A DNA stretch of 64,000 nt from Halictus rubicundus (GCF_050948215.1 NC_135156.1:15561257-15625256), one strand, 5' to 3'. Shown: positions 1 through 11,499, counted from the stretch's first letter. Notes: generated by a model from the sequence alone, not told the origin. Numbers and translations are program-made.

Positions 1-128
1 GAACGCTATAGATCGCGCGAGAGGCTAGCGCTCGGCGCGCTCTTCTAGATTTATCGTGGAATAAACAAGCGTTTCGTGGAAACGTTATTACCGCGTGACG
101 TGACTCGCTCGCCAGCTAGCCAACTCGC

Positions 129-157
129 TCTTCTTCTTCTTCTTCTTCTTCTTCTTC
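129..157 (+). repeat. (CTT)n microsatellite
   Basis: Nine CTT units. Confidence 0.95.
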
Positions 158-599
158 GTTCTGTTCTGTTCCGTTCGACGCCGTTTTTACCAACAACGTC
201 CCACGATACGCTCGTTTCGACACGCTCCGACGACCACTGTTTTTCCCCGAACAACGTGGCGTACCGGTCCGCGAAAAACCTGTCCAAGGAGAGTTCAAGG
301 ACAACAGAATTGGACACGACATAGCTCTCGACGAGTCCTCGATACGCCGATTCCCACTGCCCGGAAGCCTGACACGAGGTTTCGATTCGAGGATGACGGG
401 TGGGGCCCCTCCTCCCCGTGAGTCATGTGTTTTCCATTTCTGGGGACTGATATGCATCAGCAGCTGCATGCCGATTCTCGGTTCTCCGATTCGGCTTTTT
501 CGGGAGAAACGAGGCTAATCCGCCCGTGCCGGTGCGAGTACCGTGTTTCTACGGATCGGTGAGGATGCACAGTTTCGTATAGGAATTATTATTATTGTA

Positions 600-1094
600 T
601 ACAGTAACGAGCAACACTGAGTCTACACTATTTGAAGCAACATAACTTTGGAAAAATTAGATCAAATGACTTGAATGTTATTGAGAAGTTAGAAGGATTG
701 GTTTATTAGACGAGGTGTAAAGAATTTTTGAAAAAAATTTGAACTGGTCGGAATCGCAGAAGAAATAGTAAAAGTTGGTTTTTTTTAGCTTTTTTATCTG
801 AGCCTGTATTGAACATTTTCAAAATGTGTTCGAGTCGCTTGAATAAATTATATCCATGCTGAAAATTTCACCGATATTGGTTAATTCGTTTACGAGTTAT
901 GAACGCTTAAAAGTGGAAAAATTGCCATTTTTCACGATTTTCGACTTAGAATCGCAATTTTTTCAAAAATTTTGTACACCTCGTCTAATAAACTAATCCT
1001 TCTAACTTCTCAATAACATTCAAGTCATTTGATCTAATTTTTCAAAAGTTATGTTGCTTCAAATAGTGTGGACTCAGTTTTGCTCGTTAGTGTA
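600..1094. mobile_element. Hairpin MITE, TA-flanked, family A copy 1
   Basis: Ends are inverted copies of TACACTAACGAGCAAAACTG (left end with two changes). The arms pair over about 150 bases, including GAGAAGTTAGAAGGATTGG and its complement near 1005. No coding capacity; TA at each edge suggests a Tc1/mariner-type transposase. Confidence 0.85.
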
Positions 1095-1222
1095 TATCGT
1101 TTATTTTAAAGTGGTCGCGTTAACAGCTGGGTCAATTAGGGACCACATCGATTACAATTGAATATAAAAGAGAAGGTTACGGTTAATATTTACATTGTGG
1201 CGGGGTACAGCGAGAAACAAAT

Positions 1223-1935
1223 TTATAACAGTTTATGTATATCAATAGATTTAAAAAACAGAAGGACGTTTCCAATATGGTTCTCGTTTAAATTTGTCAT
1301 GAGGCCATTTTCGATGGAAAATCTGGAAAATCGTTGAGAAGAGAATTTAGGACATTCGAGTAGGATATGTTGGATGTTGTTGGACACGGAGTAAGTTGTA
1401 CATCCCGGTGGTTTTGTTTGTTGTTTGTTTTGTTTGTTGTTCGTGGGTATATCTTGAGTGACCTGTTCGGATGCGGATAGCTGCGACCTGATCTTTCCTA
1501 GAAAGTTGTGAATCGGTTAGGGTTTCGTAGACATTGGTCTTAATTTTACGTAGTTTGGTTTGGGTGCCGTTAGTCCAATTTGAATTCCAAAAATGTATTA
1601 TGGCTTTCTTGACATAGGATCCATTCGAAGTTAATATATTTATTATCGTTTTGGATTTCTGATACAATTTTATGGATACGTTGGATAGTAGGGTGTTGCG
1701 TCGGATTGCCAATGGCGTCAAAAGCGGATTTGGAATCGGTAAATATGGAAAATTTGTTTTTGTTAGAATTCTGAATGTATAATAGGGCATATAGTATGGC
1801 ATGGATTTCGCATGACCAGGAGGAAAAACTGTTAGAAAGTCTTTTGGTGAAAACGTAATTTTCGGTAATAAAGGCACAACCACAGGACGTGTATTGTTTT
1901 ATTACAGTGTCATTATCAGATTGCGGATTTCACGG
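1223..1935 (-). pseudogene. Degenerate LINE (jockey-like) ORF2 C-terminus with RNase H domain
   Basis: Minus-strand reading frames, broken by shifts near 1690 and 1400, encode an RNase H domain: YTSCGCAF, then SCEIHAILYALLYIQNS with the catalytic Glu, then IFTDSKSAFDAIG with the catalytic Asp. After a shift come DSQLSRKDQVAAIRIRTGHS and, after another shift, HILLECPKF and a C-terminus ending DIHKLL and a TAA at 1223. That order (RNase H, then a zinc-knuckle-like HILxEC stretch) is typical of jockey/I-clade non-LTR retrotransposons. It is 5'-truncated and dead. No clear poly(A) tail remains. Confidence 0.75.
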
Positions 1936-2084
1936 ACTTCAAGAGTTTTAGAATGTAGCTGCCTGTATCTTGCAAATTAATGGAAACAATTTTTATTTTA
2001 CGTAAAAATCCGCAGTCCAGTTATTATTTATTTATTGTATTCCATTTAATTAATAGCGTAGGAATTTCTGGTGGTGTCTCGAAG

Positions 2085-2165
2085 GGAACAGTCAAAGGAT
2101 TAATTGTAATAATTAGAGTGGTGCTGTCTTCGAGGGGTCAGCCGAGTGCAAAGGGTTAATTGCAA
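2085..2165 (+). repeat. Short direct repeat, ~63 bp spacing
   Basis: CAAAGGATTAATTGTAATAA and CAAAGGGTTAATTGCAATAA lie 63 bp apart; the second resembles a family E end. Confidence 0.4.
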
Positions 2166-2790
2166 TAAGTAGACACGGTTTAGGTGCAGTTTTAGGGTAC
2201 CGTTGGCTCTTTAGGGATTATTTTACCCTCGCTTTATTGTTGCTGTTTTCGTCCTAGGTGCATCGAGATTGCTTTGAAATGTATATAGTTGGCTTAGCAA
2301 AAGGGGTCGTGACCTCTCTAGAATGGCCTATTCTAAATCCCCTGTCAGACCCAATTCTCTAAATTAGAAACGTGCCTCCTGGCAGGAGAATTGCTATGTA
2401 TACAACACCTTCCATAAAAATTCAAAGCAGCAGGTATTTCGATTTTACAGTTCAACTCTACTTCATCCCTCCTTTGGAAGTCCCTTTGGAGGGCCCAATT
2501 CATCGAGTTCGAGGCCCTTTAGAACTCCCAGCAAGATAATCACTCGGTATACTACATGTAACTTCCATAAAAACTTGAGGGGACATTCGGTGACCTTCCT
2601 TCGAGGTACGCAGGTTGATCCTAATCCTTCGGGCTCCAGACTTTTTAATCCCCCAAACAAAAGAATCACCCTGTAGAACTCCAAGCAACGAGGATTTCAT
2701 TTCACCGTCGAACATCTGTGTATTCTCAAAATGCCGTCCAAGTTTCGTTAAAATTGACAACGCTCTTTTTAACGTTAAACCTACCGAGCA

Positions 2791-3010
2791 TTAACACTTT
2801 CATCGCCAAACTAGAAACCTCAAAAATTCCACAAAATCAAAGTAAGTTATTCAATGAAAGAAAAATTGTTTCAGATCCTAATCATTCTTGCACGTTACGG
2901 ATCCTAATCAAGTTTAGTACAATGAATACATCAACGTAAAAATTCATTTTAAAACCGGCACAAATAATTCCGTTACCCACATATGGGTGACGTGGCATTC
3001 AACGTGTTAA
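2791..3010. mobile_element. TTAA-flanked MITE, family F copy 1
   Basis: Bounded by TTAA; opens TTAACACTTTCATCGCC and closes GTGACGTGGCATTCAACGTG then TTAA, matching the order of the cleaner copy at 39809. Confidence 0.6.
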
Positions 3011-3863
3011 AATTGGCTAGTATATACTGTCTTATAAATACAACAAGATTTAATTTTTATTAGATTAAAAGACTTATTAGAAAAAAGAAATCTAGTGAAA
3101 CAACTTCAACAATTGTAAAATAATTCGACGGGCTGTGGTGGGTTCACTGTTAAACAGAAATATTCTTTAACCCTCGACCTGTGCCACCTGTAATACCGTT
3201 TAATTCGAAATTTTTCTATTAACCTGTAAACTTTCAAACGAATTTCCACCTCTCGCAGTACCAATAGACGAAACATTATAGTTTCAGAATTGATTAAATT
3301 AGTTTCGTCGAGCTCACACAAAGACGCAACGCGTGTTAAAACGCACAGAACAACGTCTAAAGAAATTGATTCTCGCGGACAGCGATAACCGGGCACCGTT
3401 TTAATCAAAACCCAATTAGACGCAACGGGAAGATCAATATCAAGCGACCCCAAAAATGTGAACGCGTTCCAAAATAAATTCGGTCGTTAGCCGGCGTTAC
3501 TCTATTCCGCGAGCAGGTGCGCTCGCGGCTAACCGTTTAAACAAATTGCAGTTTAATTCCGTCGGGCCGAAATTACGCCAGAAAAATCTATATTTGCATA
3601 ACGACCCGGCATTCTTTTCTCGCGTGCGACCGGAGTCGCGCTTAAATATTGCGGAGCAGCTTGCGAGTTGGTAACCAACATTTTGCCATAATGCTGGGGA
3701 GGGGGACCGAGAGAAAGAGGATGAGGTTTGCGAGAGGATAAGGAGTTCGCGAGGTCGTGGAGAACAAAGTCGCAAGCGCGTTTTGCCCGGAAATCGAGAG
3801 CGTGCCGTATGTCTGGACTAATAACCGGTTTAACGTATTCAACCGGTGAAAAAAGAAATGGCG

Positions 3864-3864
3864 A

Positions 3865-3895
<31 letters not shown>
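3864..3895 (+). repeat. (GA)n microsatellite
   Basis: GA run of about 13 units with one CA interruption. Confidence 0.95.
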
Positions 3896-4756
3896 AAAAT
3901 GCTCGTTCCATAAATGGATTAGTTCCACGACGAGGGAAGCTACGTTTTCCAGGTAGCCTCGCGAACCCGAGCGAAAAAGTCGCCGCGAATGTCGGCCCCG
4001 CCATTCAAAAATCGGTCCTTGAAACGTCCACCGAAAAAGAAAATAGGAGAAAATGCAGAGACAAACGTTCTCTCGACGAAAATAAAACGACGGAGGTCCT
4101 GGCCGCGTCTTTCCTCGACCAAAACGGGAAACTGAATTCGTGTGTCCGACGTTATCGATCGAATACCGGGAGAAAAAAATGCTCCCATAATGTCGTGAAA
4201 ACATCCCACAGACGAGGGAACAAAAGCGCGAAATATATGATAACGCTTTGTTTCTTTTTTTTTTTTTTTGTCGATAATGCCCAGTACAGTTTACAATCGA
4301 ATTCGTCGGTTTGAAGGGGAATTTAATTTCTGTTTTAACCGGCACGCTTTTTGGCGATTGTTTGCATAAAACGCATCGGGCATTCTTTCGCTTTGCGTTC
4401 TCCATGGATTTTTGATGCATCATTCTGGCTGTTTGTCGGGTTTTTGTTTAATTCGGTTCGAAATTGATTGGATTGAATTCGGATGTTAGTTTATGGATCG
4501 AGGTTTGAATAATTTCCGATTGATCCTGGCGTTTTGCAACGTTGCATAAACAAACGATGCTTCCCCATCCGATTGTGCAGTGTTTGATTATTGCACTGGG
4601 GATTTTAAGCGTGGAAAGCGGGCAGAAGAAATCTAAAACGGTGAAATGATTAGAAGCACATAATTAGAAATATTGTTGCATCAATTTCAACCCATTAAAT
4701 CTACCAAGGAGAATCAATGTTTATTTTGCTCCAGTTGGTTGCAATTCCAGTAGGGA

Positions 4757-4790
4757 ATTTTTATTTTGCATAAAGATCCGCAGTTTACCG
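4757..4790 (+). repeat. Dispersed motif, core CCGCAGTCTA (example copy)
   Basis: TTTTGCATAAAGATCCGCAG followed by TTTACCG. One of about sixteen related copies in the window (see findings). Confidence 0.6.
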
Positions 4791-4795
4791 ATTAT

Positions 4796-5190
4796 CTTTT
4801 TGTTTCTATAACATTGTTGCATCGACGCTGGCAATGTGTACACGTCCTTAAATACAATTTGAATTAAATCGTTCGAAAACGACGAATTTCTAAAAACGAT
4901 CATGAGCTTGTTACGAAATAGTAAAAAAAAAGGACATTGTAGAACAATATTTATGTAATCACACAATCCTGTTTCTTTGCAAAGGAAGCAGAGTCAATGT
5001 TGTTGCATCAACACGCTCAGAGGTCAGACAATGGATACACATCTTCAAGTAAAATGTAAATAAAACCGTTCAAAGAAAACGAATTTCTAAAAACAATCGT
5101 GAACGTCTTACAAACAGGGAAAAACCTTAGGGACATTGTAGTACAATGTTCGTGGACCGTTATGATCCGGTTTCTTTGTCAAAGAAACAC
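4796..5190 (+). repeat. Old 186-bp tandem duplication
   Basis: GTTGCATC at 4816 and 5002, ACGAATTTCTAAAAAC and GGACATTGTAG at matching offsets; units are well diverged. Confidence 0.6.
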
Positions 5191-5342
5191 CAGACTTTTT
5201 GCGTCCACATGTTTAGCGTCTTCGCGATGCGCAAACGTTCTCGAATAAAATTTAATATTAGCTTTACGGGGCATTAAAATGTTCTCAAAAATTACTTTGT
5301 AAAAATAACAAAAATTTGTCTACCCAAATTGTTTTACTACCT

Positions 5343-5540
5343 AAGGTAGGGGGCCCAATTACTGCGGGGGCACCAATTACCGCTTATTTTGAAAGCATAA
5401 TGAATATTTAAAGAGAGATATATAACATATATATTAACTGATTCTAAAAAAATAAAATTTAATATCTCTTTTTAAACATTTATTATGCTTCAAAAATAAA
5501 TACGATTAATAGAGGTACAGTAATCGGGGTCCCTTACCGT
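5343..5540. mobile_element. Small hairpin MITE
   Basis: Left arm AAGGTAGGGGGCCCAATTAC and right arm complement (TAATCGGGGTCCCTTACC); inner arms AAGCATAATGAATATTTAAA and the complement near 5480 also pair. About 200 bp, no coding. Confidence 0.7.
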
Positions 5541-5868
5541 ATAAACTGACGTAAAATTGAAAAAATTCCCATGGTGCCCTCTTCTACTCCCGATGCCCTA
5601 ACCTCTTATTTAGCTTATCGGTTAATCCAACACCAATTTCCAAAACCGACCGTAACACAGAATTCTCTTCAAACTCTCCGCAAAGTGGTTCTGCAAAATT
5701 CAAAATGGCCACCGTTCAAAGGATACCGTGCACCGGTACCACGTGTAATCAGTTTTCGAGGTGACGGTAACCCGTATACGCGTCACGGGACACTGAACGC
5801 CTTCTCCGTGGGCACGCGGACGTAAAAATGAAAAAAAAAAAAAGAAAAAAGGAAATGCTTTCACTGAC

Positions 5869-6101
5869 CATTCGATGCTCCTGTATCCTCGGAGACAGCA
5901 ATGCAGAGCCTTGAACGCGCCGATGTTCGCGTACTCCGTGGTGACGACTTCCTTGGTGAATCTCAATCCACTGACGGGCAGATTATCGAACGTGTGCATC
6001 GAGCAGTAGTCCTTCAGCTCGTTCGCATGGCAGACGGTAACGAAATACAAGAGCACGAGGAGACCACGCTCCACGGGTCCTGTCATCTTCGTCGGTCTCA
6101 T
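5869..6101 (-). CDS. First coding exon of a secreted or membrane Ig-domain protein (partial)
   Basis: 77 codons plus two bases. Residues 7-26 form a signal peptide (MTGPVERGLLVLLYFVTVCHA region), followed by an extracellular-looking segment with scattered Cys. The last 14 residues, ALHCCLRGYRSIEW, match the B and C strands of an Ig domain: Cys, about ten residues, then I-x-W. The exon ends inside the Trp codon at an ATG/GTCAGT donor (5868-5863); an alternative donor five bases on is weaker. An A-rich tract follows the donor in the intron. The ATG at 6101 is chosen; another in-frame Met five codons later would also leave an intact signal peptide. No second exon could be recognised in 1-5868, so the gene probably continues beyond the window. 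The family (receptor or adhesion molecule) cannot be named from this exon. Confidence 0.55.
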
Positions 6102-7012
6102 CACGCTTCGAACAAATTCGCGAGGTGGGAGGGTGGAGGGGGCAGGGTTTCAAAAAAGCGCGGGCTTTTCGAGCCGGAGAACCGCCATCACCGAGAATCT
6201 CGTCTCACAGGACACGAACGGCAAATCAATCTGAACGGTCGCGAAGGTCCGAACACTGTGGTATAGCGCTGCACGTAACACGCGAGGCCGATCCGTTTGT
6301 TGTCAAACAGAAACCGTGACTCGACGTGTTTACTCGGTTACTTTCGATTCGGTGGAAACGTTCAACCAACCGGCGTGTAACGATCGACTACTTCGAAAGG
6401 GAGAACGAGTAAGTATCGTTTCGAATAATACTGCGGGACTCTTCGAGACCCCGTGATGTTGGCACACTTGTCACTTGTCACGAGACCACACTCTCAAGGG
6501 CAGAGGAACAATGTCGCTGCTTCCGGAAGGAAGGAAGCAGCCGAACGAGAAAACAATGCGGAGGAATCCACGGGGTACTTTCACTGCGGCGAGGGAGAGA
6601 GAAAGAGAGAGAAGCACTATTGTTCGAACTGCACGAGAGACACACGCGCTTCGGAGGCCGGCGGCTTACTGTCAGCCAACCGCTTGGAAAACTCCCCGTA
6701 GGCCACGGGTTTAAAACGAGCCGCCTGTTGCCTCGTGCGCGCTCGGATATACTCGGCTCTCCTCGCCGTTCCTATACGGGACGCCGGCAGCCAGCGCAGC
6801 GGCCGCTAATACACTCGCAGCTTTTGTGTTCTCGTCGAAAGGGCACTGTTTCCCGCCACCTTTTTTCCTCCCACCACCCTCGATGTTTTCGCTGGAAGTT
6901 TTCGTGGATTCGCAAGACGATGTGCGAACCAGATGGTACGCGAACTGCTCGACCGTTTTATTCGCTGGAACCAACAAGAAAACCAACGGCAGAAACCTCT
7001 TTCGGCCCTCCA
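6102..7012. other. Upstream region of the Ig-domain exon
   Basis: CpG-rich; should contain the leader and promoter of the minus-strand gene, but no TATA box or initiator stands out. A plus-strand CGA/GTAAGTAT donor-like site lies at 6409, which could mark a divergent transcript. Confidence 0.4.
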
Positions 7013-7017
7013 CGGCG

Positions 7018-7521
7018 CACAGTGGGCAATTTGGACAAAATCGGATTCAAAATCAAGGAACTTTCGATAGGAATGAGGTAGAGCGATGAAATTTTTTTTA
7101 AATGAAAGCTAGAACTTTGTAGAATATGGGAAAAATAGGGAGATTATGGTACGAACGCTTTTTAACCTTGCGAAAATTCGTTAAACTTACACAATTTCAA
7201 GAAAATTGTGGTTTTCCCAATACCACGCGCGGAAAAATTTTTTTTTAACATGCTATACATCGTTTCCCATAGATTTTTTCACGCTGATTTCAAATCTGTT
7301 CTCAAAATTTGTCTACGACCTCAGGATTTTGCAAAAAATAGATTTTTGTGACAAAAAAAAGTCATTTTTTCGTTGAAATGATTGGATGGTAATAATCTCT
7401 CTATTTTTTCCATATTCTACAAAGTTGCAGCTTTCATTTAAAAAAAATTTCATCGCTCTACCTCATTCCTATCGAAAGTTCCTTGATTTTGAATCCGATT
7501 TGGTCCAAATTGCCCGCTGTG
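7018..7521. mobile_element. Transib-like hairpin element 1 (CACAGTG ends, CGGCG duplication)
   Basis: Starts CACAGTGGGCAATTTGG and ends with its complement, the last heptamer changed by one base (CGCTGTG). Arms pair for about 140 bases. It is bounded by CGGCG at 7013-7017 and 7522-7526, a perfect 5-bp duplication. CACAGTG-type ends and GC-rich 5-bp CGNCG targets are the known signature of Transib, the superfamily related to RAG1. No transposase is encoded. Confidence 0.75.
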
Positions 7522-7526
7522 CGGCG

Positions 7527-7989
7527 CACAGTGGTGCCAAATGGCCAAAAGGCGGAAAAAAATCTGCAAAAACGAAACTATCCAACGAATTTGTTTGAAA
7601 ATTTGTGGAGAGATTGCCACAGGTACAACGCTTATTTGGCAAAAAAAAATTTTTGTAAAAAGTTGTTAACATTAAGTAAGATGGGCTAATCGAAAATCTC
7701 TATTTTCTGCCCATTTTTTATTTATGGAAGCATACAAGAAATCCTTTAATAGATTTTGGTCTGGAACTAATCGTTTTGGCAAGTTATGATATTGATCTAG
7801 CTTTGTGCAAAATTTCGTGAGATACTTCGAGATGCTTTCGCCGCAATTTAAGTTTAAACATCAACTTTCGGAATTTCCAAGAATGCATCGCGCGGAAGTC
7901 ACCATTATTTGATGTTAATGCACATGCCATTGTTTGTTGTTTGATGTTTGACCTTTTTTTTTTCTTTTTCATATAATTTTTTTCCTGTG
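7527..7989. mobile_element. 463-bp segment between two CGGCG-linked elements
   Basis: Begins CACAGTGGTGCCAAATGGCC immediately after CGGCG, resembling the end of the larger element at 47192, and stops at CCTGTG before the next CGGCG (7990-7994). The right end lacks a good inverted repeat, so this is either a decayed third element or cargo held between two inverted copies. Confidence 0.5.
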
Positions 7990-7994
7990 CGGCG

Positions 7995-8504
7995 CACAGT
8001 GGGCAATTTGGACGAAATCGGATTCAAAATTATAGAACTTTCGATAGACATCAGGTAGAGCGATGAAATTTTTTTTAAATTAAAGCTGAAACTTTGTAGA
8101 ATATGGGAAAAATAGGGAGATTATTACCATCGAATCATTTCAACGAAAAAATGATTTCATTAGTTTTTGTCACAAAAATGTATTTCTTGCAAACTCCTGA
8201 GGTCCTAGACAAATTTTGAGACCAGATTTGAAATCAGCGTGAAAAAATCTATGGGAAATGATGTATAGCATGTTGAAAAAAAATTTTTTCCGCGCGTGGT
8301 ATTGAGAAAACTAAAATTTTCTTGAATTTGTGCAAGTTTAACGAATTTTATCGAGGTCAAAAAGCGTTCGTACCATAATCTTCCTATTTTTCCCATATTC
8401 TACAAAGTTGCAGCTTTCATTTTAAAAAAATTTCATCGTTCTACCTCATTCCTATCGAAAGTTCTTTGATTTTAAATCCGATTTCGTCCAAATTGCCCAC
8501 TGTA
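7995..8504. mobile_element. Transib-like hairpin element 2, inverted relative to element 1
   Basis: Same ends and arms as 7018-7521, but the unpaired middle reads as the reverse complement of that of element 1 (for example the TACCACGCGCGG stretch near 7220 appears complemented near 8290). CGGCG lies at 7990-7994 and 8505-8509. The right heptamer reads CACTGTA. Confidence 0.75.
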
Positions 8505-8549
8505 CGGCGTCGATGAACGGCCTAATTGAGGCCAACACGATTTTTAGTT

Positions 8550-8735
8550 ACAGTGACTCCCACTAATGTACGCTCTTAAAAATCGCATAACTTTGTCAAT
8601 ATTGGACTATACTACTTGAATTTTTTTTTTCTTTGAGAAGTTAGAACAATTGGGTCACTATATAACGTGAGAAAAATGTTTGATTAAAATTGGTCGAAAT
8701 TACAGAGAAAGTACTAAAAGTCGTATTTTGCATTA
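8550..8735. mobile_element. Diverged half of a family A-like MITE
   Basis: TACAGTGACTCCCACTAATG, then GAGAAGTTAGAACAATTGG and TTGGTCGAAATTACAG follow the order of the left arm of family A with many substitutions; the matching right arm is not visible. Confidence 0.5.
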
Positions 8736-8944
8736 TTAAAGTTATATTGAACAGGAATAAACACTGAGTTAAAGTTTTTTGTCCTTTCGATAAATATTAC
8801 TAACGATATTCCAAATATTATAAGTTTCCCAATATTTTTCTATTTTATTAAAAATTCTCGAGAATTCTCTTATTTCTCATTTCTCGAGAAATGAAAAATG
8901 TTGAGAAATCAGGAACACTCATTACAATGTATGTCCGTGGCTTA

Positions 8945-9050
8945 GGTTATGTGTCCCAAAAATGTGCTTCCTTGAAAGTCTTCCTGAGGTCGTTTGAAGT
9001 AACTTTTTTCCCCGCGCGAAAATATTCTCCGCGACTTTTTTTAAACGCAA
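8945..9050. mobile_element. Half copy of the TGTCCCAAAAA element
   Basis: GTGTCCCAAAAATGTGCTTCC then a GTTTGAAGTAACTTTTTTC stretch follows the left arm order of 43197; no right end. Confidence 0.4.
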
Positions 9051-9696
9051 AACACGGATCAATCAGTGTGCACGTAGCTTTATAATGACGAATTATTGTA
9101 GTTACAGGCAGGACGTATTTTTGCGAGGATTCGTGTTCGGTGTTCGAGCACGATGTAGGACACTGCAACGGTAAATAAGGTGGACCGATTCCGCGCGAGG
9201 TACACTCCAGATAATAATTTCTCGTTTACGGGGACCGAGCATGCGTAATGAGCTTTTCTTGGAAACACTTTTTACTTGACATTCCGCGTTTTGCATACTG
9301 TAACGTTCGGTTGATTGACGCAAATGAGTTATGACGTACCGGGCGTCAACGAGTATGTTTTATTCATGCAGCCATCCATCGGTAGCCATATTTTCTTTTT
9401 AAATTAACGGAAAACTCTTGTTTAGTGAATTGTTGACGCGGACTTGCATTTGTCGTCCATTTTGTTCGATTTATGGCTTAGGGAAGTATAGGGGGACAGG
9501 TACTTCAACATACAAGGTTAGTAATGAATATTTTGTGATATTATTCTAACACTACTTCCGGTACAGTCAGTATTTTTGTGTTTCTAGGTGGTTCTTTTGT
9601 TGGCAGCCATGCTGGAGGGATGAAGATCTTGAAGATCTAGATAGAAATAGGCGAGTGGAATACGAAACAGTGAAACTATTAACTTTATTAACATTG

Positions 9697-9912
9697 TTAA
9701 CACTAAACCTACCACCGCCGGTCAAAATGACCGTTCCAGATTTTTTATTTTACAATTACTGAAATTGTAAAAGTGCTTTCGTGGGAAATGATTAAATAAA
9801 TATATTTAGGAGAGAATGTATTATAAAAAAATCCAAATATAAATTCAATCTCGTCATGTTTATAAGACAACATGTATGAATTTCTTTTAAGGCTCGATAA
9901 GTTTAGTATTAA
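9697..9912 (+). mobile_element. TTAA MITE, family C copy
   Basis: TTAACACTAAACCTACCACC at the left with GGTCAAAATGACC, AAGTTTAGTATTAA at the right. Confidence 0.75.
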
Positions 9913-10719
9913 AAAAAGAAGGCAATGAAGACAATTTTTATTTTGCGTGAAAGCCCGCAGTGTAATAATTTCCCAATTACGCGGTACTCAAGTAAAACTG
10001 TAGCGTTCCTTATCTGTTCTAAATAGGTTAATAGAGCTACCTATGGGAATATAAATGAACTGCACATAACTTCGTAACGAGTACCGAAGCGAAAGAGAGG
10101 AACCACGTTGGACCGCAAAGGGTTAAAGTTCGTAACAAATGACCTTGTACGAAGGGACATTTTTATAACGATGAAAATATCTATGAGCTACCAGTTTCGC
10201 CGTGTAACGATCGCGAGCAGGATGCCAGAACAAAGGAAAACGAATGGAATAAAAAGCCAAATGATCCGTCGGGTTTCGACGTATGCGCGGAGGTAGTTTT
10301 TCCAATTACCGGTTAACATGGTCGTCGTTGCGGCAGGATTTCCCAGCGACGAGTTAACTCGTCATCCCCGGTTGACAGGTTAACGGCACGGCGCGGTTTA
10401 AACAAGCGTCGTTAAAAAGACAAGAGCGTTCCCGGTACTGGTGCGAGAGTCGCCGGCGGTTTTTCTGTTGGTTCGCCGGTTGTTGTTTTTTCTTCCCCAC
10501 GGTCTGAATTTTTGCGAAGAAGCAACGTGCAAACTTCGGTCTGGAGGAGGGCCTGGTCGACTAGATGGTCCCGGGCTGTTTGCTTTGCTCCTACTCGACG
10601 CTCGGAGCGCAAATAATTGAAACAACGAGCTCGCGTGTACACGGCCGGAAAACAAATAACGCGTTATTTTTCGACGCATCGCAACGACGTGGAAACCTCG
10701 GGCTAAAGGCGAATTTCGG

Positions 10720-10746
10720 ATTCGGGTCGGGTCGGGTCGGGTCGGG
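10720..10746 (+). repeat. (GGGTC)n microsatellite
   Basis: Four to five GGGTC units. Confidence 0.9.
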
Positions 10747-10781
10747 GCCGAAGTCAAATTTGAGGATCCCAAAAATTTTGC

Positions 10782-10812
10782 AATCACTAGACCGCGGATC
10801 TTTCCGCGATAC
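10782..10812 (-). repeat. Dispersed motif, minus strand
   Basis: Reverse strand reads AAAGATCCGCGGTCTAGTGA, directly before the LINE relic at 10838. Confidence 0.55.
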
Positions 10813-10837
10813 GTTTGTGTATCACTGGGAATAGATT

Positions 10838-11491
10838 TACAATTTTTACAGACTGAAAGAGTGCTACTATGGCCATTGAAGATTTGGAAACAACCGATGA
10901 ATGTATACAGGAAATACAAGAAAGTTATAACGCGGCTGTTGAAACCGGCAAATCCATTACTTTTTGCTGGATTCCGTCGCATATGGGTATACAAGGTAAT
11001 GCAAATGCTGATAGAGCAGCCAAATTAGCAGCGTGCAAAACGATCTTAAAAACCACCTACATGAAATTTTTAGGAAACAGGCATTTGACAAAATTAAAAG
11101 GAATTATATACAAAAATATCATAATGAAGGAGCGGATTTTGAGCGGCACAAATTTCCAAGTCCAGTAGATCGTCAAATTCAAACTTCAATTTCTAGAATC
11201 AGAAAATTGGGCACTCAGAAATAACCCATTCGTTTTTGTTAAATAAGAAAGAAGATACGATCTGCGATATATGTAAAGTACCAATTAACATAAATCACCT
11301 AATAATAGAACGCAAAAAATATGAGAATGAAAGGAAAAATGCTGAGTTGCCTAGATCCTTACCCATTCTGTTAAGTTCTAAGGAGTATATCGCCGGTCTT
11401 GCCAAGTATGTCAAGGATACAAATATGTATAATATATTGTAAGAAAATGACCTTTGATGTTGAAGCAACATTAAACAATTAAAAAAAAAAA
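10838..11491 (+). pseudogene. 5'-truncated jockey-like LINE relic (RNase H plus C-terminus) with poly(A) tail
   Basis: The frame starts with FTIFTD and then a TGA (10854) sits where TDSKSATMAIED needs a Ser codon, a one-base loss of function. RNase H continues with CWIPSHMGIQGNANADRA around 10966-11025. Frameshifts near 11090 and 11225 lead into a C-terminal CDIC...NHLI...KKYENERKN stretch and ELPRSLPILLSSKEYIAGL, stopping at 11442. An A-rich tail follows at 11478-11491. Truncation at RNase H plus a tail is the usual outcome of failed target-primed reverse transcription. Confidence 0.8.
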
Positions 11492-11499
11492 AGAAGAAA

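Larger units (their letters stand above)
3011..4795. other. Presumed intron or intergenic DNA
   Basis: No exon recognised. Holds the GA tract and, at the right edge, one copy of the dispersed motif. If the Ig-domain gene runs leftwards this is intronic. Confidence 0.5.

Noticed and set aside
1..430. Possible plus-strand leader exon ending at a GTGAGT site (417)
   Set aside because: No initiator or coding continuation; the frames reflect the CTT tract.
6409..6416. Consensus splice donor GTAAGTAT on the plus strand
   Set aside because: No exon, initiator or open frame could be tied to it; mentioned only as possible divergent transcription.
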